From: Planctomycetes bacterium ADurb.Bin069
GTDB lineage: Bacteria; Planctomycetota; UBA8108; UBA8890; UBA8898
Reading direction: 5' to 3'
Assembly (NCBI GenBank): GCA_002070955.1
Contig: MWEK01000004.1
Span: 62,001-126,000 of the forward strand
DNA length: 64,000 nt
Position 1 is the first letter of the stretch; each line of letters opens with the position of its first letter. Of this stretch, positions 26,602-33,592 are shown one piece after another. The notes below the pieces were generated by a model. That model made no database searches. It worked only from the letters and a program-made list of their open reading frames with translations, and was not told the origin of the DNA. The translations under genes and the position numbers were made by a program.

Positions 26602-27033
26602 ATGCAGGAGACACGTCGCCGGCGGAGAGGCTTCACGCTCATCGAGATTTTGGTCGTGATCGCGATTCTGGCGGTCATCGGCTCGGTCGCGGCGGTGAAG
26701 TACATGGCGTATCTGAAAGACGCAAACATCAAGACGGCCGGGATCAAAATTCGGGAGCTGGAGAAGACGATCGAGCTGTTCTACTCCCAGCACCAGCGGT
26801 ATCCCGAGACGCTCGAGGAGCTGGTGACGCCCGTCGAGGAGGGGCATCAGAGCGTGCTCAAGCGGAGCGGGCTGCTCGATCCCTGGAAGAACCCGATTCG
26901 GTACGAGCTTGCCGAGGGGCAGGAACCGCCCTTCGATCTGATCTCCTCCGGCCCCGACGGGCGCGAGGGCACCGAGGATGACATCTCCCTGAGCATGCTG
27001 GAGGCCCTGGCGGAAGAGGAGGCGGTGAGGTAG
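26602..27033 (+). CDS. gspG: Major pseudopilin GspG
   Basis: A 143-residue pseudopilin with GGGAGAGGCGAG-type ribosome site before ATG 26602. The class III prepilin signal is RRRGFTLIEILVV with Gly at -1, Phe at +1 and Glu at +5, followed by a hydrophobic helix. The C-terminus holds DPWKNPIRYEL and SSGPDGREGTEDDI, the conserved Ca-binding end of GspG. It would form the body of the pseudopilus after processing by a prepilin peptidase, which is not encoded in this window. Confidence 0.95.
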   Translation: MQETRRRRRGFTLIEILVVIAILAVIGSVAAVKYMAYLKDANIKTAGIKIRELEKTIELFYSQHQRYPETLEELVTPVEEGHQSVLKRSGLLDPWKNPIRYELAEGQEPPFDLISSGPDGREGTEDDISLSMLEALAEEEAVR

Positions 27034-27549
27034 GTGGCGCGGGCGCGGCGCGGATTCACCCTGATCGAAATGCTGGTGGTCGCGGCCCTCATGGGCGCGG
27101 TTTTCGCCGCGGCGGCCGCCCGGTTCGACCGCATCTTCGTGCGCACGCACCTGGAGGCGAGCGCCCACGGCCTCGGGGATCATTTCGCGTACGCCGTTCA
27201 GCGGGCCTATACGACGGGATCGTACCATACTTTCGTCCTGGATCTGGAGGCCGGCCGGTACCGGATCAAGCTGGGGCGCGAGAGCGAGGAGGCGCGCGAA
27301 CTTCTGGAGCGCTCCCTCGGGCGCGGCGTCCGCTTCACGGACGTGCAGGTGGCGTTCCAGACCTACCTGCCGCCGGGCGTCCTCCAGATCGAAATCTCGC
27401 CCCTCGGCGTCACGAACGACATCGTGATCAATCTGCGGGACGCCAGGGAGAAGGAATTGGCCGTGGCGCTCAACGCCCTGGTTCAGAGCATCGAGTACTT
27501 CGACGAGCGCAAGGACTACGAGGAGCTGCAGGATGATCCGGCATGGTAG
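27034..27549 (+). CDS. gspH: Minor pseudopilin GspH-like
   Basis: A 171-residue protein that starts at GTG directly after the gspG stop codon. The prepilin motif is RRGFTLIEMLVVAALMG. The rest is beta-rich with a YHTFVLDLEAGRYRIKL stretch typical of the GspH fold. Minor pseudopilins cap or prime the pseudopilus. The H assignment rests on order (after G, before I) and length; the sequence itself is divergent. Confidence 0.8.
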   Translation: MARARRGFTLIEMLVVAALMGAVFAAAAARFDRIFVRTHLEASAHGLGDHFAYAVQRAYTTGSYHTFVLDLEAGRYRIKLGRESEEARELLERSLGRGVRFTDVQVAFQTYLPPGVLQIEISPLGVTNDIVINLRDAREKELAVALNALVQSIEYFDERKDYEELQDDPAW

Positions 27550-27889
27550 CGCGGGCGGGTTCACGCTGCTGGAGGTGCTGGCGGCGCTGCTCATCGCCGC
27601 CGTGGCGCTGGCGTACCTCCTCGAGAGCCAGATCGCGGGCATCAGGCTCGCGAACGCCACGCGCGAGCTCCGGGAGGCGACGTTGCTCGCGAAGGCCAAG
27701 ATGCAGGAATTGGCCGCGGGCATCGAAAGCGCCGAGGCGGGCGCCTTCGAGGGGCGCGAGCGGTGGGCCTGGGAGGCGCGGCGCGAGGAGGTGCCGGAGG
27801 CGCTGGGCATGGAGAAGGTCGTCCTGACGGTCACGTATTTTTCCGCCGGGGCCGATCGGACGCTGGTGCTGGAGCAGATCGTCCCATGA
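27533..27889 (+). CDS. gspI: Minor pseudopilin GspI
   Basis: A 118-residue protein overlapping gspH by 17 bases. It carries GGFTLLEVLAALLIAAVAL, the processed prepilin helix with Glu at +5, then a helix ending AKAKMQELAAG and a short beta region. Length and the LLEVLAAL pattern fit GspI, which nucleates the I-J-K tip complex. Coupled to gspJ by a 4-base ATGA overlap. Confidence 0.85.
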   Translation: MIRHGSAGGFTLLEVLAALLIAAVALAYLLESQIAGIRLANATRELREATLLAKAKMQELAAGIESAEAGAFEGRERWAWEARREEVPEALGMEKVVLTVTYFSAGADRTLVLEQIVP

Positions 27890-28512
27890 AACGGGCGCGC
27901 GGCGGTTTCACCTTGCTCGAGATCATGGTCACCCTCGTGATCGTGGCGATGTTCTCCTCCGCGGTGTACGCCATGTTCCTGCGCGCCGTCGTCGACACGC
28001 GCTCGGTGCAGGAAACCACCGCGGCGGGGCGCCTCTGCCAGTCCATTTTGAACCTGATCGAACGCGATCTGGCGGGCTGCCTGCCGGCGTCCGAGGAGCT
28101 TCCCCACTTCGCGGGGGGGCTTGGCGCGGACGGGGCGGCGGAGCTGGAGTTCCTCACGGCGGTGGACGCCCGGGCCGCGACGGCGGCTGCGGCGGACCTC
28201 GTGCGCGTCGCCTACGTGACGCGGCCCGGCGAGGAGGCCGAGGGCCCCCGCGCGCTGTACCGGCGCGAGGCCTGGGACGCGGCGGGCGGCGTGGAGGAGC
28301 GTTGGGTGCTGCTGGACAGGAGCGTGAAGGAGTTCGCGCTGGAGTATTACGACGGGACCGACTGGCACGAGGCGTGGAGCGAACCCGAGGCGCCCCGCGC
28401 CGTGCGCGTCACGCTGGTTCTCAAGCGCAGGCTGCAGCTCGGCGGGGGCGCGCCGGCGGCGGATACGGATTTCACGGCGAGCGCGGTGGCCGTCATCCCC
28501 GCGGGCGCGTGA
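27886..28512 (+). CDS. gspJ: Minor pseudopilin GspJ
   Basis: A 208-residue protein with prepilin motif RARGGFTLLEIMVTLVIVAM. The globular part has LNLIERDLAGCLPA and, near the end, LEYYDGTDWHEAWSEPEAPR, matching the GspJ pattern in which a strand with YxG..W is followed by P..V.V.L. It is expected in the tip complex with I and K. Confidence 0.88.
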   Translation: MKRARGGFTLLEIMVTLVIVAMFSSAVYAMFLRAVVDTRSVQETTAAGRLCQSILNLIERDLAGCLPASEELPHFAGGLGADGAAELEFLTAVDARAATAAAADLVRVAYVTRPGEEAEGPRALYRREAWDAAGGVEERWVLLDRSVKEFALEYYDGTDWHEAWSEPEAPRAVRVTLVLKRRLQLGGGAPAADTDFTASAVAVIPAGA

Positions 28513-28522
28513 CGGAGAGGCC

Positions 28523-29932
28523 ATGGGCATCGGCATCTTTCCGGGACAGACGGCGGTCACGGCCGTCCACCTGAAAACGGGGACGCGGCGGCCGCGGCTC
28601 CGCGCGATCGTCGAGACGCCCCTTGCGGGCGGCTCCGATCTCGCGGCCGTGCTCCGGGGACACGGCCTGCCCGCCGGCCCTCTCGCCTTGGCCCTGCCCA
28701 CGCGCAGCGTGACGGTGCGCAAGACGACGGTGCCGCTCACGCAGCCGGGGCAACTGCGGCGGACGATGAGATTCCAAGCCGAGAAGCTGATCCCGGGGCT
28801 GGCGCCGGAGGACGCCGTCGTCGATTACTACGTGACGCGGCAGGGGAAGGAGCACACCGAGCTCCTGCTCGTCGTGGCCAGGAAGGCCGACATTAGGGCC
28901 TGCCTCGCCCGGGCGGGCTTGAACGGCAACGTTCCGAAGACGATCACGGCGGAATTCGCGGCGCTCTTCAATCTGCTCGCCCAGGGCAAGGCGTTCGACG
29001 GAGCGGCGCAGGCCGTCGTCGTCGACACGAGCGGGGAGGGTGTTTGCCTTCTCCACGTGGAGGCCGGGATTCTGCAGGCGGTGCGCATGCTGGCGCCCGG
29101 GCCGGCGGACCAGGCCTGCGAGCGCATCGCGCGCGAAATCGCGTACACCCTCGCGGCGGCGGCCGGCGCGCCGGCGCGGCCCGACCGCGTGATCCTCGCC
29201 GGCCCGGCGCGGGACGGCATCGACCAGGCCCGCCTGGCCGCGGCCCTGGGCTGCGAGGCGGTCACGTTCGATCCCTGCGCCCACATCCGCGCGCCCGGCC
29301 CGGCGGCGCCCGCGCTGCCCTCGGCGCTCGCCGGCCTCGGCGCGGCGCTGGACACCCTGGGCCCGACGGCGCTGCCGCTCAACCTCGCCCGCGAGGATGC
29401 CCGTTACGAGACGTCCTACGAGCGGCTCAGAAAACCCATCTTCCTGTGCGCCACGGCTCTGCTCGTCCTGCTCGCCGCGGCGTTGATCCGGGAGACCATG
29501 GCGTCCGGCGACGGCGAGCGGCGCCTGGAGGCGCTGCAGAAGCACGCCAAGGTCCTCTATTCCCAGGTCGTGCCCTCGGGCAAGCCGAAGTTTTCGTCCG
29601 CGTTCCACAAGGACATCGAGAAGATCGCCAGGCAGAAGGCCGCCGCCGGCACCGCCGGGCAGGAGTGGTTGAGCTTTCTGGACTTCATGAAGGTGTTGAG
29701 CGAGCACCTGCCGGCCGGCCGGGACGCCGTGATCCAATCGGTCGCGTTCCGGGGTCAGAAGGTGATGATCCGGGGCGAGGCGCGGGACACGGAGGCGTTC
29801 GAAGCCCTCGCGCGCGGCTTGGAGAAGGCCGGGCGGTTCGATGTCCGCACGCCTTTCAGGATGCGGAGCGGACGGCCGAACGCGCCGGCGCGGCTGGCCT
29901 TCGCGATCGAACTCTCGCCGAGGATCAAGTGA
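28523..29932 (+). CDS. gspL: GspL/PilM-like assembly protein
   Basis: A 469-residue protein starting MGIGIFPGQTAVTAVHLKTG, the first strand pair of an actin-like (PilM/GspL cytoplasmic) fold. Further fold elements are TLPLTQPGQLRRTMRFQAEK-like text near residue 75 and a VVVDTSGEGVCLLHVEAG segment near 170. One membrane helix lies near 303-322 (IFLCATALLVLLAAALI), followed by a periplasmic ferredoxin-like domain ending IELSPRIK. GspL links GspE to the membrane platform. The gene lies ten bases after gspJ. The role call is good; primary sequence similarity is low. Confidence 0.78.
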   Translation: MGIGIFPGQTAVTAVHLKTGTRRPRLRAIVETPLAGGSDLAAVLRGHGLPAGPLALALPTRSVTVRKTTVPLTQPGQLRRTMRFQAEKLIPGLAPEDAVVDYYVTRQGKEHTELLLVVARKADIRACLARAGLNGNVPKTITAEFAALFNLLAQGKAFDGAAQAVVVDTSGEGVCLLHVEAGILQAVRMLAPGPADQACERIAREIAYTLAAAAGAPARPDRVILAGPARDGIDQARLAAALGCEAVTFDPCAHIRAPGPAAPALPSALAGLGAALDTLGPTALPLNLAREDARYETSYERLRKPIFLCATALLVLLAAALIRETMASGDGERRLEALQKHAKVLYSQVVPSGKPKFSSAFHKDIEKIARQKAAAGTAGQEWLSFLDFMKVLSEHLPAGRDAVIQSVAFRGQKVMIRGEARDTEAFEALARGLEKAGRFDVRTPFRMRSGRPNAPARLAFAIELSPRIK

Positions 29933-30450
29933 TGGAAAGCAACGGGCGTCCCACCTTCGCCAAGGATCTGCGGCTTTTCGTCCTGCTCGCGGCGACGGCC
30001 GCGGCGCTGGCCTGGTTCCTGGCGGACGAACGCGCCCTGCACGGGGAGCAGACGGCGAGGATTGCGGACCTCGAGAGCCGCCTCAGGGAGGCGCGCGACA
30101 CCGTGCGCCGGCACCAGGATGTTCTCCTCCCGCCCAAGGAGCGGATCCTCAATCCCAAGCTCCTGGCGGAGAAGAGTCTCATGGCCGTGGTGATGGAGGC
30201 GGCCGAGAAGATCGGCATCGCGGCGAACCTCGAATCGCTCGACCCGAGCGAGGACAAGAAAGCGGGCCTGAGCAAGGCGCGCGTGACCCTCAGGGATGTC
30301 AGCCTCAGGCGGATTGTCGAGTTTCTCGTGGCGCTCAAGGGCCTGTCGGCGGGCATTCGCGACAACGAGGCGACGCTGCGCATGCAGGGCCACAACCAGG
30401 ACGCCTGGCGCCTGGAGGTGATGCTCGAGGCGCCGCTGGGCAAGCTGTAG
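29932..30450 (+). CDS. gspM: GspM-like inner-membrane assembly protein
   Basis: A 172-residue protein whose ATG overlaps the gspL stop by one base (TGATG). One membrane helix (LRLFVLLAATAAALAWFL), a coiled-coil stretch (IADLESRLREARDTVRRH) and a small alpha/beta domain follow, the architecture of GspM/PilO. Identified mainly by position after gspL and topology. GspM partners GspL in the platform. Confidence 0.72.
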   Translation: MESNGRPTFAKDLRLFVLLAATAAALAWFLADERALHGEQTARIADLESRLREARDTVRRHQDVLLPPKERILNPKLLAEKSLMAVVMEAAEKIGIAANLESLDPSEDKKAGLSKARVTLRDVSLRRIVEFLVALKGLSAGIRDNEATLRMQGHNQDAWRLEVMLEAPLGKL

Positions 30451-30477
30451 GCGCGGCGCTAAACGCCGCGGAGGACG

Positions 30478-31356
30478 ATGAAGACGCGGACGGCATGGCG
30501 TTCACACGGGGCGCGGCGGAGGGAGCGCGGCGTCGTGCTTCTCCTCGTGATGCTCGTCGTGAGCATCCTGTTCGTCATTCTCGGCCAGTTCTCCTACTCC
30601 GTGCACATCGACCGGGCCCTCGCGGAGAACCATGTCCGCAACGCGCAGGCCTGGAGCGATTTCATGAGCGCCGTCGCCGTCTGCAAGGCGGCGGTCTCCC
30701 GGGGCGGCGCACCGGCGGCGCTGTCCTTCGAGCTGGCCGGCGGGGCGGTGGCGGTGGCATGGACTTCCGAGTCGGGCAAGTTCAACCTCAACAACCTCAG
30801 GGCCGAGGACGCGGGCATCCCCACCGAGCAGTGCGAGCGGCTCTTCGAGACGCTGGAAGGGAACGGCACCCTGACGGTGTTGGGACTCGGCAAGCAGGTG
30901 ATCGAGTTCGTGAAGGCGTCCCCGCGGCCGCTCCTCACCCTGGGCGAGCTGCGCGGCATCGAGGATGTGACGGAGGAAGTCCTGCGCGGCGGCGATGGAG
31001 CCGAAGGGCTCGCCAAATTCCTGACGGTGTACTCCGACGGCGCGATCGACCTGTCGACAGCCCCGGCGGAGGTCATCGCCTGCCTCGACGAGAGCCTGAG
31101 CAACCCGCGCACGCTCGAACTGCTCAAGGAGAAGCTCGGCAACCCCTCGGCGGAGGTGCCGGGATACGTCGAGGAGCTGGCGCGCCAGCTCCGCGATTCC
31201 GTGACGGTGGATGCCCCGACTTACATGGCGCGCGTGACGCTCCAGGGCGCATTCGCCGCCCGCAGGCTCGACGTCGCCGTCAGGAAGACGGAGGCGGGCG
31301 CGGCGGTGGTCCTGTGCGACGAGATCGGTGAGAGCAATGAGCCCGATGACGAATAA
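30478..31356 (+). CDS. gspK: Minor pseudopilin GspK
   Basis: A 292-residue protein with GGAGG before ATG 30478. The N-terminus RRRERGVVLLLVMLVVSILFV has the GspK form of the prepilin motif, in which the usual Glu at +5 is missing. Later text fits GspK: SESGKFNLNNL, a helical GspK domain with LLTLGELRGI, and TVYSDGAIDLSTAPAEVI (a conserved N.NTA-like region, here DLSTAP). GspK caps the pseudopilus tip. It lies after L and M here, instead of directly after J as in enterobacterial operons. Confidence 0.88.
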   Translation: MKTRTAWRSHGARRRERGVVLLLVMLVVSILFVILGQFSYSVHIDRALAENHVRNAQAWSDFMSAVAVCKAAVSRGGAPAALSFELAGGAVAVAWTSESGKFNLNNLRAEDAGIPTEQCERLFETLEGNGTLTVLGLGKQVIEFVKASPRPLLTLGELRGIEDVTEEVLRGGDGAEGLAKFLTVYSDGAIDLSTAPAEVIACLDESLSNPRTLELLKEKLGNPSAEVPGYVEELARQLRDSVTVDAPTYMARVTLQGAFAARRLDVAVRKTEAGAAVVLCDEIGESNEPDDE

Positions 31357-32158
31357 AATCGCGGCGGCAGGTTATGCGGCGGCGGCCGTCCTCTTCGCCC
31401 TCGCGGCGTACACCGCGGCGGACGCCTTCTTCCCGAACGCGTCGGGATCGGGCCCGAACGAACTCCTGGCGGACATCCGCCCGAACGCGAGTCTCGCGGC
31501 GGAGCCGGCGAAGCTCGAGGACTACGCCGCGATCACCTCGGAGCGCTTCATGAGCTTTGTTCCGACGCCGCCGGCCTCTCCTGGCGCCGGGCAGCCGCGT
31601 CCGGGCGGCGCGGGCGCGGCCTACGTGCTCAGGGGCGTGGTGTTCCATTCCAATCCGGCGCTCTCGCGCGCCTTCATCGAGATTCCCGGGGTGGAGGAGG
31701 AGCGCGCCTACAAGATCGGCGACACGGTCCACGGCATGTCGATCGACGCCATCGGCGAACGTTCCGTCCGAATCGCGCGCAACGATCAGGTCTACACCCT
31801 CGAGCTGCGCTTCGACGATTCCGGGAGCGCGCCGCCGCCGGCGCCCCGGCCTCCGGACGAGGGGGACCGCCGGGAACGCCGGGAGCGGCCGCCGGCCGGC
31901 CCTGAAACCCGCGGAGAACGCCGGGAATGGCCGCAAAACGCGGCGCCGGGCGCCGCGCCGCGCCCGGCGCAGGACGCGGCGCAAGGCCGGCCGGAGGCGC
32001 TGCAGAACCTGCCGCCGCGGCTGCGCGAGCGCTTCCAGGCGCTGGAGCCCCAGGAGCGCGAGCGCTTGATGCGCATGTCGCCGGAAGAGCGGGCCGAGTT
32101 CTTCCGCGGCAGGTTCAGGCCGATGCGCGATCAGGAGCGCGGCCCCAAGCAGCGCTGA
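31337..32158 (+). CDS. gspC: GspC-like inner-membrane clamp protein with Arg/Pro-rich tail
   Basis: A 273-residue protein from ATG 31337, overlapping gspK by 20 bases; a GTG at 31328 is possible. One N-terminal membrane helix, a short linker, then an HR-like domain (AYVLRGVVFHSNPALSRAFIEI, EERAYKIGDTVHGMSIDAI, YTLELRF) as in GspC, which links the inner platform to the secretin N0 domain. After about residue 160 there is a Pro/Arg/Glu-rich region and a helical end (PPRLRERFQALEPQERERLM, SPEERAEFF) of the kind seen in DUF3106 proteins, instead of the usual PDZ domain. Last gene of the operon. Confidence 0.75.
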   Translation: MSPMTNKIAAAGYAAAAVLFALAAYTAADAFFPNASGSGPNELLADIRPNASLAAEPAKLEDYAAITSERFMSFVPTPPASPGAGQPRPGGAGAAYVLRGVVFHSNPALSRAFIEIPGVEEERAYKIGDTVHGMSIDAIGERSVRIARNDQVYTLELRFDDSGSAPPPAPRPPDEGDRRERRERPPAGPETRGERREWPQNAAPGAAPRPAQDAAQGRPEALQNLPPRLRERFQALEPQERERLMRMSPEERAEFFRGRFRPMRDQERGPKQR

Positions 32159-32175
32159 TCCCCAAGACCGTGCTG

Positions 32176-32205
32176 TTGCCACGGACCGGGGGCGGTGAGT
32201 ACACT
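32176..32205 (+). promoter_or_regulatory. Promoter for the second complex-I-like gene
   Basis: TTGCCA (32176-32181), 18 bases, TACACT (32200-32205). It lies just after the gspC stop, so the next gene probably has its own transcript. GGAGG at 32267-32271 serves the ATG at 32280. Confidence 0.5.
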
Positions 32206-32279
32206 TGGGCCATGCGTGCAGGCGCGAGCGTGGCTAGAAGCGGCGCCAGAGTGGCGTCTTGCGGCCGGAGGCCGATCCG

Positions 32280-33539
32280 ATGAGCGCGGCGATGGCCGCC
32301 GTGCTGGCCGCCGCCGGATTCGGCGCCTTGTTCCTGCGGAACCGCCGCGTGCGCGCGATCCGCGTCCTCGCGCTGATCGCCTCCGGCGCAGCCTTCGCGA
32401 TAGGGCTGGCCGGCGCCGCTGCCGGGCAGTGGATGCCGGGCGCGTCCGCCCTCGTCCCGCGCGAGGCCTGGATGCTCGCCGTCCTCGCGGGGAGCTTCTT
32501 CCTGACCTTCATTGCACGGGGCCTGGCCGCCAAGACCGAGAGCGTTGCGACGCTTTTCATGATGGCGGCCGGCAGCTTCGCCGTGGCGGCGCCGAGCCTC
32601 GAGAGCTTTTTCGCGGCGGTCGCCATCCTCTGGATGAGCGCCGGCGCGCTCACCCGGCTCCGCGGTATCGATGGAAGGGCGGCGGCGTTGCGCGCCTTCG
32701 GAGCCGCGGCGGTGCTGAGCCTCGCGCTCGGTCTGGCGGCGCTGCTCACGGAGCGGCAGCCCGTGGTGTCGCAGTCGCTGCGCTGCTTCGCGTTCCTGTG
32801 CCTCCTGGGCGCGTTCCCGCTGCATTTCTGGATGCCCGTGGCCCTGCCGGGGGCGCCGTTTCTGCTGGCGACGCTCGTGCCCGTCCTGTTCGCGCGCGTG
32901 GGCGCGGCGGGGTTCGTGCATTGGGCGCCGGTCGAGCCCGCGGCGGGGATCATGCGGGTGCTCGGCATGATCGGGATCTGCTGGTGCGCCTGCGCGGCGC
33001 TGGCCGCGAACAATCTCCGCGAGAAGGCGGCCTATCTTCTCTGCGCGCAGTCGAGCCTCTGCGCCTGGGCTCTGGGGAAGGGGCTCTTCGGCGAGGCCCA
33101 GGTGCTCCTCCTGGCGACGACTCCCGCGGCGGTGCTGATCGGCATTGGCCCGAGCATTCTCTACGACCGGCTCAAGTACCTGGACTGCGCCCGCGTGAGC
33201 GGCATCGCGGAGCATCTCCCGCGTATGCATTTCCTCCTGGCCGCGGCGACGCTCGGCCTGCTCTTCCTGCCGGGGAGCGTGAGTTTCATGGGACTGCAGC
33301 TCGTCCTGCCCCACGCCAAGACGGCCTGGGAGCTGTGGCTGCTCACGGGGGCGCTGCTGGTTCTTCTCGTCGCCGGCGGCCACACGTACATGTCGGCGTG
33401 CTTCGGCGAGGGCAATGAAGACCTCAGGCGCGCGGGCGACCTGAACGCGCGGGAGCTCACGGCGGCGATCCCGCTGGCGGCGTGCGTCCTGGCAGGCCTG
33501 TGGCCGGGGCTCGCGCGGGTGCTGCGGGACCTGCTGTAG
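32280..33539 (+). CDS. Divergent complex-I antiporter-like (NuoM/N-like) membrane protein
   Basis: A 419-residue, roughly 12-14 helix protein; GGAGG lies 8 bases before ATG 32280. FPLHFWMPVALPGAPFLLA near residue 180 matches the PLHxWLPDAH...AP signature of NuoL/M/N subunits. LFARVGAAGFVHW lines up with the LLKxAxYGxLR helix, with Arg where the pumping Lys sits. NLREKAAYLLCAQSSLCAW matches the DLKRLLAYSSISHMG helix. MGLQLVLPHAKTAW lies at the usual late-helix position. The protein is shorter than NuoM and lacks complex I neighbours. Together with the gene at 14503 it brackets the secretion operon. A pump subunit of an unlinked complex or a degenerate scaffold are both possible. Confidence 0.6.
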   Translation: MSAAMAAVLAAAGFGALFLRNRRVRAIRVLALIASGAAFAIGLAGAAAGQWMPGASALVPREAWMLAVLAGSFFLTFIARGLAAKTESVATLFMMAAGSFAVAAPSLESFFAAVAILWMSAGALTRLRGIDGRAAALRAFGAAAVLSLALGLAALLTERQPVVSQSLRCFAFLCLLGAFPLHFWMPVALPGAPFLLATLVPVLFARVGAAGFVHWAPVEPAAGIMRVLGMIGICWCACAALAANNLREKAAYLLCAQSSLCAWALGKGLFGEAQVLLLATTPAAVLIGIGPSILYDRLKYLDCARVSGIAEHLPRMHFLLAAATLGLLFLPGSVSFMGLQLVLPHAKTAWELWLLTGALLVLLVAGGHTYMSACFGEGNEDLRRAGDLNARELTAAIPLAACVLAGLWPGLARVLRDLL

Positions 33540-33592
33540 CAGGGGGCGCGAAGGGAAGGGCGCGGCGGGCCGCGGGCGCGTGGGGCTCGCGT

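Noticed and set aside
24007..28740. A 1577-codon minus-strand open frame across gspE to gspJ
   Set aside because: Antisense shadow of well-identified secretion genes in GC-rich DNA.
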